Shown here: positions 51,870 through 59,566 of the stretch, in pieces
Position numbering within the stretch: the stretch's first letter is position 1
How the letters are laid out: each line of letters starts with the position of its first letter
From: DASQPR01 sp963831705
GTDB lineage: Bacteria; Actinomycetota; Actinomycetes; Mycobacteriales; Micromonosporaceae
Direction: 5' to 3'
DNA: 64,000 nt
Assembly: GCA_963831705.1 (NCBI GenBank)
Contig: CAWHRE010000006.1
Span: 124,001-188,000, forward strand
Made by a program: the position numbers and the translations under genes
Notes under the pieces: model-generated
Told to the model about the DNA's origin: nothing
What the model saw: the letters and a program-made list of their open reading frames with translations, nothing else
Databases searched by the model: none

Positions 51870-52151
51870 TCAGGAGCGAACGAGACGCGCGATCGCCGCG
51901 CTGGCTTCCTTGACCTTCGCGTCGGCCTCGTCGCCGCCTTCGCGCGCGGCGTGCACAACACATGTGCGCAAGTGCTCGTCGAGCAGGGCAAGCGAGAACG
52001 ACTGCAGCGCGCTCGTCGCGGCCGAGACCTGCGTCAGCACATCGATGCAGTACTTATCCTCGTCGATCATGCGTTGTAAGCCGCGGATCTGACCCTCGAC
52101 GCGGCGCAGCCGAGCAAGGTAGTCCGCCTTCGCATCCGTGTAAGCAGCCAT
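51870..52151 (-). CDS. csoR: Copper-sensing repressor CsoR
   Basis: A 93-residue DUF156/CsoR protein, an all-helical tetramer that releases DNA when Cu(I) binds. The copper ligands Cys35 (YCIDVL), His60 and Cys64 (DEHLRTC) are in place. It is the first gene of csoR-copZ-copA. Its operator lies just upstream (52163-52177). Confidence 0.94.
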   Translation of the reverse strand: MAAYTDAKADYLARLRRVEGQIRGLQRMIDEDKYCIDVLTQVSAATSALQSFSLALLDEHLRTCVVHAAREGGDEADAKVKEASAAIARLVRS

Positions 52152-52162
52152 GACCGATAGCC

Positions 52163-52177
52163 TACCCCCCTAGGGTA
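52163..52177. promoter_or_regulatory. CsoR operator
   Basis: TACCCCCCTAGGGTA is a G/C-tract pseudo-palindrome of the CsoR type, located 12 bp upstream of the csoR ATG and 6 bp before the stop of the small membrane protein. It probably overlaps the copper-responsive promoter. Confidence 0.85.
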
Positions 52178-52182
52178 TCCGG

Positions 52183-52332
52183 CTACCACGGAAACGTGTC
52201 GGCCACCACTTTCAAGATGATCACGAGCGCGACCACGGTCGTCAGGCTCCCGATGATCACCGCGGAAAGACAACCCCAGCCGATCTGGCGTGGTGGTGGC
52301 GCTTCGTCGTCACTCCAGGGGTCTACCGGCAT
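52183..52332 (-). CDS. Small membrane protein (49 aa)
   Basis: An ATG at 52332, inside the end of the methyltransferase gene (10-bp overlap), opens a 49-residue frame: MPVDPWSDDEAPPPRQIGWG followed by one hydrophobic helix (LSAVIIGSLTTVVALVIILKVV) and ending DTFPW. An acidic/proline head plus one helix, sitting between methyltransferase and csoR on the same strand, is typical of a real small membrane gene, but I see no family match. Confidence 0.55.
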   Translation of the reverse strand: MPVDPWSDDEAPPPRQIGWGCLSAVIIGSLTTVVALVIILKVVADTFPW

Positions 52333-53117
52333 ACCAAAAACCCTGAGTGGGTACGGAACGTGAACGCTCCATCGCGAGCGATGACCTCTTCGACGATCCG
52401 GCGAACCGGCGGCAGGACGGATTCGGGGGAGTTGTAGAACGACCGGGTCGAATCGATGAATGCGACGACCGGTTCGGGAATTGGCACGGTGACGACCGAC
52501 TCGAGATCCAACCGTTGCACGGTCGCGAACTGCTCTCGTACGAGCGATTCAGCCAGGTCCAGGTTGAACGCGTTCGACGGGCCGATGCCGGGAATGGTCG
52601 CGCCGACTTCGGCGGCCGCCTGCGCATGCACCGCCCGGAGTGCGGACTTGTCATCCGCCGAATTCGTGGAGATCACCACGGTCCCGCCCGGTCGCAGTAC
52701 GCGCCGGATCTCGGTGATCGCGGCCACCGGGTTCGGGACGTGGTAAAGCATGTGCAGCGCGATCGCGGCGCCGAACGTTCCATCCGGAAACGGCAGTGCG
52801 GTCGCGTCCGCCACGGTGTTCGGCGCACCGCCGGCGGCGGCCATGCCGGCCGACAGGTCGGCCGCGACCACCAGGTCATCGGGGTGCTCGGCGCGCAGCA
52901 TCCGGGCGTACGCACCGGCGCCACAGCCGACATCGAGGAACGGCCCGGCGATGCCGTCGAGGAATGCACGCACATGGACGCGTAGATCGTGCCGAGGCTC
53001 CTGGTAGTCGTACACGGCGATGCGTGTCTTGAGCTTCGTCGGGTCGGCGTACATCGCCGTCCGCAGCGTCGTGCGGTCCGTGTAGAGGGGCGGCGGTTCG
53101 GACGTCATAGCGCCCAA
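52323..53117 (-). CDS. SAM-dependent methyltransferase (class I)
   Basis: The 264-residue protein has the SAM-binding glycine loop FLDVGCGAGAYARML, the acidic VAADLSAGMAA, DATALPFPDGTFGAAIALHMLYHV and RRVLRPGGTVVISTN blocks of the UbiE/MenG-like class. The substrate is unknown. It lies 16 bp from the bacterioferritin gene (same strand) and overlaps the small membrane protein gene. Confidence 0.88.
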   Translation of the reverse strand: MGAMTSEPPPLYTDRTTLRTAMYADPTKLKTRIAVYDYQEPRHDLRVHVRAFLDGIAGPFLDVGCGAGAYARMLRAEHPDDLVVAADLSAGMAAAGGAPNTVADATALPFPDGTFGAAIALHMLYHVPNPVAAITEIRRVLRPGGTVVISTNSADDKSALRAVHAQAAAEVGATIPGIGPSNAFNLDLAESLVREQFATVQRLDLESVVTVPIPEPVVAFIDSTRSFYNSPESVLPPVRRIVEEVIARDGAFTFRTHSGFLVCR

Positions 53118-53133
53118 CGCTAACCCACGAGGG

Positions 53134-53616
53134 TCAGGAGGCTTCGGGGTGCTTCGTCACGTTCTGCAGGTACAGCTGCTCACCCAGCGACTCGATCAGG
53201 CCGATCTGGGTCTCCAGGTAGTCGATGTGGTGTTCCTCGTCCGAGAGGATGTCCTCGAAGATCTTGCAGGACGTGATGTCACCAACCGAGCGCATGTATT
53301 CGGCGCCGCGGCGCAGCCGATCGACCGCTTCGACCTCGACCAGCATGTCGCAGCGGAACTGCTCCGGCACGGTCTCACCGATGCGGAGCGGGAACAGCTT
53401 CTGGTAGTTCGGGAGCCCTTCGAGGAACAGGATCCGATCGGTCAGCGTCTCCGCGTGCCGCATCTCGTCGATCGACTCGGCCCGAGTGTGCGACGCGAGC
53501 GTCGAGTAGCCCCAGTTTTCCTGCATGCGCGCGTGCAGAAAGTATTGGTTGATCGCGGTCAATTCCGCCGTCAACTGCTCATTCAAGAATTCGATTACTC
53601 GCGTGTCGCCCTGCAT
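53134..53616 (-). CDS. bfr: Bacterioferritin
   Basis: Haem-containing iron-storage ferritin, 160 residues. Ferroxidase ligands are in LTAELTAINQYF, SIDEMRHAE and EDILSDEEHHIDYLE, and Met52 is the haem axial ligand. It stores iron as ferric mineral. It is downstream of the ferredoxin gene bfd on the same strand (69 bp gap), the arrangement used for storage plus release. Confidence 0.95.
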   Translation of the reverse strand: MQGDTRVIEFLNEQLTAELTAINQYFLHARMQENWGYSTLASHTRAESIDEMRHAETLTDRILFLEGLPNYQKLFPLRIGETVPEQFRCDMLVEVEAVDRLRRGAEYMRSVGDITSCKIFEDILSDEEHHIDYLETQIGLIESLGEQLYLQNVTKHPEAS

Positions 53617-53685
53617 GGCGAACAGCTTATGCCTTTATGTCGGAAACCTCGGCGCATGCCACGCTAAATGGACACTCCGCCTCGC

Positions 53686-53874
53686 TTACGCCGCCAGCGG
53701 GGTCAATTCTTCGGCAGATTCCTCGTCGATCAGTTCGCAGATGCGGTCGAGGCAGCTGCCGCATCCGGTCCCGGCGCCACATGCGTCGCCGACCGACTCT
53801 TCAGTCCGCGCTCCGCAGCGAATCGCCATTCGCACGTCGCACTCACGAACGCGTTCACAGATGCAGGCGTACAT
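53686..53874 (-). CDS. bfd: Bacterioferritin-associated ferredoxin (Bfd-like)
   Basis: A 62-residue [2Fe-2S] protein with Cys4, Cys6, Cys38 and Cys41, the same spacing as E. coli Bfd (CxC ... CxxC). Bfd reduces the ferric core of bacterioferritin to free iron. An IdeR/DtxR-type box lies upstream, so expression should rise when iron is scarce. Confidence 0.9.
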   Translation of the reverse strand: MYACICERVRECDVRMAIRCGARTEESVGDACGAGTGCGSCLDRICELIDEESAEELTPLAA

Positions 53875-53909
53875 CGTTTGCGGACCTCCGGCGGTTAGGC
53901 TGACCTTCG

Positions 53910-53928
53910 TAAGGTTGACCTAACCTAC
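53910..53928. promoter_or_regulatory. IdeR/DtxR-type iron box upstream of bfd
   Basis: TAAGGTTGACCTAACCTAC matches 16 of 19 positions of the iron-box consensus TTAGGTTAGCCTAACCTAA (W positions allowed). A weaker half-copy, TTAGGCTGACC, starts at 53895 just before it, which would allow two regulator dimers. The site is 36 bp from the bfd ATG. Confidence 0.8.
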
Positions 53929-53964
53929 ACCGTATCGCAAGCCCCTTGTGGGGTCGATCACAAG

Positions 53965-54816
53965 TCACTCAGACATGCTGCGAAGTGCGAGGATGTCCTT
54001 CGCGTGGCCGGCCGGACCGTCGCTCGGCGTCTCCACCACAACCGGTACGCCGACCGTTGCCGGGTGCCCGAACAGTTCCCGGAACGCGTCGAATCCGATC
54101 TGCCCCTGACCGATCGATTCGTGCCGGTCGCGTACCGAACCTCGTGCGTCTTTCGAATCGTTCGCGTGTACGAGCGCGAGCCGATCGGCACCGACCGTGG
54201 CGACAAGCGTATCCAGCGCCTCGGTCATGCCACCAGGGGAAGCGAGGTCATGCCCGGCCGCCCATGCGTGGCATGTGTCGAGACACACGCCGAGCCACGG
54301 GTGCCGGTCCACCGCGTCGAAGTACGCGCCCAGATCTTCGACCCGAGCCGCCATCGACCGGCCGCCGCCGGCGCTCGGCTCGACCAGAAGCTTCGGATGG
54401 CCGGCCGCCATCGCGGCGTCCAGCAGCGGAAACAGCACTTCGCGCAGTTGCCGGTACGCCTGCGGAGCATGATCGGCGTCGACCGCACTGCCGGCGTGGA
54501 ACACGACACCACGCGCTCCGATCGCGGCCGCCCGCATGATCGAGTGCGACAGCGTCTCGGCGGACTTCGTGACCGTCGCCTCGGTCGGTGAGCCGAGGTT
54601 CACCAAAAGCGACGCGTGTACGAACGACGGAATACCCCGGGTGTCGCAGCCCTCCCGGAACGCCGCGTCCGCGTCGGGATCACCCGCGGACAGTGCCCAG
54701 CCGCGCGGGTTGCCCACGTAGACCTGCACCGCCTCGGACCCGGTGGCGTCGATGTACGGGAGCGCCGCCTTGGCCAGGCCGCCCGCTACCGGCGCGTGCG
54801 CTCCGATCCGGCTCAG
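53965..54816 (-). CDS. nfo: Deoxyribonuclease IV (endonuclease IV), CTG start
   Basis: AP endonuclease of base-excision repair, 283 residues. Metal-binding motifs are visible: VFHAGSAVD, LLVEPSAGGGRSMA, GVCLDTCHAWAAGHDL, LVHANDSKDARGS and VVVETPSDG. The frame is open further upstream but the family starts at (M)SRIGAHAPVAGGLAKA. Only a CTG codon stands there (54816-54814), overlapping the kinase TGA as CTGA. This is a rare start with four-base coupling. Confidence 0.85.
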   Translation of the reverse strand: MSRIGAHAPVAGGLAKAALPYIDATGSEAVQVYVGNPRGWALSAGDPDADAAFREGCDTRGIPSFVHASLLVNLGSPTEATVTKSAETLSHSIMRAAAIGARGVVFHAGSAVDADHAPQAYRQLREVLFPLLDAAMAAGHPKLLVEPSAGGGRSMAARVEDLGAYFDAVDRHPWLGVCLDTCHAWAAGHDLASPGGMTEALDTLVATVGADRLALVHANDSKDARGSVRDRHESIGQGQIGFDAFRELFGHPATVGVPVVVETPSDGPAGHAKDILALRSMSE

Positions 54817-56853
54817 GGGCCCATCCAGATCTGGACGGTCGAGCCCTGCGGCGCGTTCTGACCAAACGCAGGATTCTGGTTGCGCACCTGGCCACCGGGG
54901 AAGTCGAACACCTCGACCACGACGAAGCCGGCCTGCTGGAGAACCTGCTGCGCCTGCTGCAGGTTGTAGCCAAGGTTGGACACGTTCGGCACCGGTACGA
55001 CCGGTGGTCCGGAACTCACCGTCAGCGTGATCTGCTCGTTCTTTGTCGCACCCGTACCGTCCGGCAGGCTCTGCGAGATCACCTGGTTCAGCAGCACCGT
55101 GGCGCTCTGCTTCTGGATCTCCGCGACCTGCAGACCGAGTCCGGTCAGCGTGGCGTTGGCCTCGTTGTAGTCGTGGCCGACCACGTTCGGGACGGTGATC
55201 GGCGCGCGGCCCTTGCTCACCGTCACGGTCACGACCGTGTTCGGGTATTGGACCGTACCGGCGGCCGGATCCATCTTGATGACGATGCCGGGCGGGTTGT
55301 CGTTGTCGTACGCGTCGACGCGCTGCACCTTCATTTTGATCTTGGTGGTGAGATCCTGGAAGGCGAGATCGTATTGAGAACCGACCTCGTTCGGTAGCGC
55401 GTAGCGCTCCGGGCCCTTCGACAGCGTGAGCGTGAGCACGCCGTTCTTGCGGATCTTGCCGTTGGCGGACGGGCTCTGCTTGAGCACCGAGCCGTCCTTG
55501 ACGGTCGGTGAGAACGCCGCGGCTGTGTACTGCACCTTGAAGCCGTCCTTGGTCGCGAGCGCCACGGCCTGCGCCTTCGTCTGGCCCACCACCGAGGGTG
55601 CCGAGGTGTAGCGACCGAACCCGAAGTACCAGCCGGTGAGCGAAATCAGCAGCGCGAGTACGGCAAGCGTCGCGTAGAACGTCCGGCGGCCGTTCGGGCG
55701 AGACATGAACTGCCCGAACCAGACCGCGGCCGGAGAGCCCGCGATGCCGCCGGTACGCGCCGATACCGTACGCCCGGCCGGGACGGCGCGCCGACGGCCG
55801 GGAACCGGCCGCTCGTCCACCCGGGCATCGGCCCGGGAAGATGGCAGCTTTGACCACGACGGGCGTTCGTCTGACGAGTGCGTGGGCGTCGACCGGGTGG
55901 GCCGTGTGGCGGCGGTGGCGGCGATCGTGTCCACCAGCATCGTCGGCGCGGCCACCGGACCCTGCCAGGAGGAGTTCGCCTCGATCGAATCCTGAGCGGC
56001 CTGTACCGCGGCAAGCATCGCGCCCGCGTCGGCCGGTCGGCCGATCCGGGTCGCGGCTGGTCGCCGACAGCACGAGGCCGTCGAGCTCCGGCGGCAGTCC
56101 CGGAACGAACCGCGACGGCGCCGGAACGTCCTGGTCGACGTGCTGCCAGGCGACCTCGATCGGCCGGTCGCCGTCGTACGGCACCCGGCCGGTGAGCATC
56201 TCGAACAGCACGATGCCGACCGAGTAGACGTCGGTGCGCGGATCGGCGCGGCCGTCGGTGACCAGTTCCGGCGCGACGTACGCGACGGTCGCGAGCAGGT
56301 GACCGTCGCCGTCGTCGGCGCTCGCTTCGACCGCCCGGGCCAGCCCGAAGTCGGCGACCTTGACGACGGCGTCGATCAGGCTCGCCGCCGCCCGGCGCCT
56401 CGGCGACCAGCACGTTCTCCGGCTTCACGTCGCGGTGTACGAGGCCGGCGCGGTGAGCGGCGCGCAATCGCGGCGAGCATCTGCTCCATGATGGCGAGCG
56501 CGTCGGCCGGGCTCAGCCGGCGGCGCTCGGTCGAGCAGCTCGCGCAGCGTGCGACCGCGCACGTACTCCATCACCAGGTACGGCAGGCCCTCGTGGCGGC
56601 CCTGGTCGTAGACGGCGACGATGTTCGGGTGGGTCAGTCGGGCGATCGTCTTCGCCTCGTCGGTGAACCGGTCGACGAAGCGCGGATCGTGGCCTGACCA
56701 GGGTGGATGATCTTCAGCGCGACCGTGCGCTCCAGCCGCTCGTCGACGGCGGTGTAGACGGTCGCCATGCCTCCGCGCGCGACCCGGCGTCCGGACGCGG
56801 TAGCGCCCGTCGACGAGCGCTCCGATGAGATTGTCGGCGACCATGGTATCCAT
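54813..56853 (-). pseudogene. pknL: PASTA-domain Ser/Thr protein kinase (PknL-like), seven apparent +1 frameshifts
   Basis: The assembled frame would be about 677 residues. It has a kinase domain with DNLIGALVDGRYRVR, RVARGGMATVYTAVDERLERTVALKIIH, HRDVKPENVLVAEA, VADFGLARAVEAS and VAYVAPELVTDGRADPRTDVYSVGIVLFEMLTGRVPY, a membrane helix (FYATLAVLALLISLTGWYFG) and four PASTA repeats. The frame breaks near 56786, twice at 56690-56702, and near 56518, 56461, 56386 and 56033. Removing one base at each restores the domain, and 2041-7 is divisible by three. Intact motifs favour sequence error over decay. An Rv2175c-like gene lies close by, as in mycobacteria. Confidence 0.8.
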
Positions 56854-56864
56854 CGGCAGGCAGT

Positions 56865-57560
56865 CTAAGCGCCCGCGGTCGAGATCGTCGAGGATGACCA
56901 CCCGCCGCGCTCGGCACCTGCGGTACCGCCGGTCGCCACGGCATCCCGAGCGGCGCTCGGCGCTTCGGAATCGGTGGCCGACGGCGACGGGCTCTCGGAG
57001 GGCGATGGGTCGCTTGACGTGGGCGGATCTGACGGCGTCTCGGATTCCGACGGCGACGGCGACGCCGACGGATGGGGAGCGTGGGTCGGGCCGGCCGCGG
57101 ATGTGGTCGGCGAAGATGTGGCACGGTGTGTCGTCGGCGTGTTGCCGACGCCGGTGGCGGTCCGCCCGGCCACGCCCGCCGGTCGACCGCTGTCGAGACC
57201 CGTCGATGCGGGAGCGGGCAATGGCGTCGGCGACGAGTTCGGCGGCGTGGACGGAGATGAGCTCCGCACGACGCCGGGAGTGGCCGGCCACGACGGGCCC
57301 GGACCTCCGACGGCGGACCCAAGCAGCCATCCGCCGAGGCCGTCGGCCAGCGCAAAGTAGGTGCCGGCGACGCCGATCAACGCGAGGCTCGCGATCCCGG
57401 CCGCGATCAAGGCGCGTCGCGGTCGACGTACATAGGCCGAATATTCCGGGTACGCGTCGTCCGACCGTCGTGTCAAGCTGCGAAACCTCGTGCGGACGTC
57501 GTACCCGAGCGAGCGCATCGTCGCGCTGACCTCCCGCCGTACGGTGGCTCCGACGCTCAT
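56865..57560 (-). CDS. Membrane protein with Ser/Thr/Pro-rich extracytoplasmic region
   Basis: The 231-residue protein has a basic cytoplasmic head (RRPRRALIA), one membrane segment (AGIASLALIGVAGTYFALADG) and ~150 residues rich in Ser, Thr, Pro, Gly and Asp. No catalytic motif is visible. It is 11 bp upstream of the kinase gene, probably in the same operon, and may be glycosylated or cell-wall associated. No family recognised. Confidence 0.7.
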   Translation of the reverse strand: MSVGATVRREVSATMRSLGYDVRTRFRSLTRRSDDAYPEYSAYVRRPRRALIAAGIASLALIGVAGTYFALADGLGGWLLGSAVGGPGPSWPATPGVVRSSSPSTPPNSSPTPLPAPASTGLDSGRPAGVAGRTATGVGNTPTTHRATSSPTTSAAGPTHAPHPSASPSPSESETPSDPPTSSDPSPSESPSPSATDSEAPSAARDAVATGGTAGAERGGWSSSTISTAGA

Positions 57561-57632
57561 GCGACGGCCCGGCCGGGACGCGTTTCCGACCTATCTTGCC
57601 GACCTCGGGTACCGACGTGGGAAAGTGGACGC

Positions 57633-57995
57633 GTGAGTGAATCTGTGTCCACGACCGGCGTTGTCGAGCCGGCCGAGTGGCTGACCCTCCCCGACATCGC
57701 CGAACGCTTCGACGCCAAGATCACGACCATCCGCCAGATGGTTCGCGACCATTCGCTTCTGGCCGTACGCCGTGACGGTGTCCTACGCGTCCCGTCCGAG
57801 TTCATTGCGAATGACACGGTTCGCAAGCACCTCCCCGGCGTACTGAACTTGTTGTTCGACGCTGGGTACAACGACGAAGAGGCGATGCGGTGGCTGTTCA
57901 CCGACGACCCGTCGCTGCCCGGAACGCCTGCGACGGCGCTCGCCGGCCCGAAGGCGACCGAGGTCAAGCGGCGCGCTCAGGCCCTCGGCTTCTGA
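57633..57995 (+). CDS. DNA-binding regulator, Rv2175c-like
   Basis: A 120-residue winged-helix protein: EWLTLPDIAERFDAKITTIRQMVRDHSLLAVRRDGVLRVPSEFI is the helix-turn-helix, and the C-terminal part ends EVKRRAQALGF. The M. tuberculosis counterpart Rv2175c binds DNA and is a substrate of PknL, and the genes are adjacent here too. The start is GTG. It is divergent from the membrane protein gene. Confidence 0.88.
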   Translation: MSESVSTTGVVEPAEWLTLPDIAERFDAKITTIRQMVRDHSLLAVRRDGVLRVPSEFIANDTVRKHLPGVLNLLFDAGYNDEEAMRWLFTDDPSLPGTPATALAGPKATEVKRRAQALGF

Positions 57996-58014
57996 CCGAC
58001 GTCGTCTCCCATCG

Positions 58015-58353
58015 ATGCGCCACCTGACGTACGTCGCGGTACTGGTCGCGTGCCTGGCCGGCGCACTCTGGCTGGAGCCGGTGCTGCACGTCCACGTACT
58101 GCGGCGATGGCGGCGACTGCTCGTGACGCTCCTGGTCGTGGTGATCGCGTTCGGCGGCTGGGACGTCGCGGCGATCGCCGCCGGGCACTGGTCGTACGAC
58201 GCCACCCAGATCCTCCCGGTACGCCTTCCCGGGCGCCTGCCGATCGAGGAGCTGCTGTTCTTCATTGTCGTACCTTTGTGCACTATTTGCGGATTTGAGG
58301 CCGTCCGTAGCGTGCTCCGGAGGCCGGCCGGCGACGAAGAGCCGGCGCCGTGA
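58015..58353 (+). CDS. crtYc: Lycopene cyclase subunit CrtYc-like
   Basis: A 112-residue protein of three membrane helices with the lycopene cyclase signature around IPIEELLFFIVVPL (here LPIEELLFFIVVPLCTICGFEAV). It acts with CrtYd as a heterodimer cyclising lycopene. It overlaps the next gene by four bases (GTGA). Confidence 0.85.
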   Translation: MRHLTYVAVLVACLAGALWLEPVLHVHVLRRWRRLLVTLLVVVIAFGGWDVAAIAAGHWSYDATQILPVRLPGRLPIEELLFFIVVPLCTICGFEAVRSVLRRPAGDEEPAP

Positions 58354-58673
58354 CGTACACGTCGGCCGCCGCCTTGGGCGTGACGGTCGCGCTCGTGGTC
58401 GACCTCGTCGTACTCCGAACCCGCCTGGTTACCAGGGTGGTGTTCTGGTCGACGTACCCACTGATTTTGATCTTCCAGCTGATCGCGAACGGTGTGCTGA
58501 CCGGTCGTGGCGTCGTCCGGTACGCACCCGGAGCGATCATCGGCTGGCGGATCGCGCACGCGCCGGTTGAAGACCTCGCGTTCGGATTCGCCCTCGTGCT
58601 GGTGACGCTTTCGGTCTGGGTCTGGCTGGGCCGACGCGGCCTGGACCGGACGCCGGTAGCGGGCGAACGGTGA
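58350..58673 (+). CDS. crtYd: Lycopene cyclase subunit CrtYd-like
   Basis: A 107-residue membrane protein with RVVFWSTYPLILIFQLIANGVLTGRGVVRYAP and HAPVEDLAFGFALVLVTLSVWVWLGRR, matching CrtYd. Together with CrtYc it should make beta-carotene-type rings. The geranylgeranyl-type polyprenyl synthase nearby could supply precursor; no phytoene synthase or desaturase is in the window. Confidence 0.85.
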   Translation: MTYTSAAALGVTVALVVDLVVLRTRLVTRVVFWSTYPLILIFQLIANGVLTGRGVVRYAPGAIIGWRIAHAPVEDLAFGFALVLVTLSVWVWLGRRGLDRTPVAGER

Positions 58674-59116
58674 CCGCGCCGCGGACGGTTACCTCGCGCG
58701 CGCTACTGATCGCGGCGTCGATCGTGGTGGTCGCGTTACTCGCGGTGTTCGGCCTCAGCCGATGCGGTTCCGATTCGGTGGCCGACCGCAGCGCGTCGGT
58801 TCGCTCGGCGCCGGCGGCTACCGCAACGCCGAAATCCGGGCTGCCGACGATCGCCGCGGCCGATCTGCCGCCCGAGGCACGTGCGGTGCTGGCGGTGATC
58901 GACAAGGGCGGCCCGTACCGCTACAAGCAGGACAACACGGTCTTCAGCAACTTCGAAGGACTTCTGCCGAAGCAGGCGGCGAGCTACTACCACGAGTACA
59001 CGGTGGTGACGCCCGGCTCACTGGATCGTGGTGAGCGACGGCTGATCGTCGGCCACAGCGGCGATGTCTACTACACCAGCGACCACTACGAGTCTTTTAG
59101 GCAGGTGATCCGATGA
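58670..59116 (+). CDS. Secreted guanyl-preferring ribonuclease (RNase Sa/barnase family)
   Basis: A 148-residue protein with an N-terminal membrane/signal segment (ALLIAASIVVVALLAVFGLS) followed by a compact RNase domain. Catalytic residues are in place: Glu109 (YHEYTVV), Arg123/124 (GERRLIVG) and His139 (TSDHYESF). It is coupled to CrtYd upstream (GTGA) and to the barstar gene downstream (ATGA). Such exported RNases kill or feed on neighbours. Confidence 0.9.
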   Translation: MTAPRTVTSRALLIAASIVVVALLAVFGLSRCGSDSVADRSASVRSAPAATATPKSGLPTIAAADLPPEARAVLAVIDKGGPYRYKQDNTVFSNFEGLLPKQAASYYHEYTVVTPGSLDRGERRLIVGHSGDVYYTSDHYESFRQVIR

Positions 59117-59562
59117 GCGACTATCTGAGCGAGCTGACCACGGGCGCGCTTCCACCCGGCCGTTACCGGCTCTCCACGCCGGCGCCGGTACGCGGAGTCC
59201 GCGACGAGCTGACCGCCGAGGGTTGGGTGATGCGGATCGTGGACGGCGGGGTCATGGTCGATCGGGCGGCGCTCTTCGACGAGTTCGCCGTGGCGCTGGA
59301 CTTCCCGGATTGGAACGGCCGCAATTGGGATGCGTTCGCGGACAGCCTTCGTGACCTGTCCTGGCTGCCGCAGGAGCCGATCGCACTGCTGTGGCTGCGC
59401 TTCGGCGCCGTCGATCCGGATCTCGCCGATGGTGCCGGGCGCGTCATCGATGCCGCGATCGCCGACCGGATCGCGGCCGACTTGCCGGCCTTGGCCGTGA
59501 TTTACCCGGCGTCGGCCGGATCGTCCTCCACGGTCGAGCCGCGGCTTCGACCCGTCAGCTAG
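59113..59562 (+). CDS. Barstar-family ribonuclease inhibitor
   Basis: A 149-residue protein whose centre has the barstar fold (LFDEFAVALDFPDWNGRNWDAFADSLRDLSWLPQEPIALLWL). It should bind and neutralise the preceding RNase inside the cell. Its ATG overlaps the RNase stop (ATGA), ensuring co-translation. The N-terminal ~35 residues are extra compared with barstar. Confidence 0.9.
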   Translation: MSDYLSELTTGALPPGRYRLSTPAPVRGVRDELTAEGWVMRIVDGGVMVDRAALFDEFAVALDFPDWNGRNWDAFADSLRDLSWLPQEPIALLWLRFGAVDPDLADGAGRVIDAAIADRIAADLPALAVIYPASAGSSSTVEPRLRPVS

Positions 59563-59566
59563 AACG

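Noticed and set aside
53965..56211. A 748-residue minus ORF spanning kinase and endonuclease IV
   Set aside because: Only the last ~283 residues match endonuclease IV; the rest is the kinase/PASTA region read in the wrong frame.
54813..56853. Programmed frameshifting in the kinase
   Set aside because: Seven shifts with no common slippery sequence or adjacent structure; programmed events do not cluster like this.
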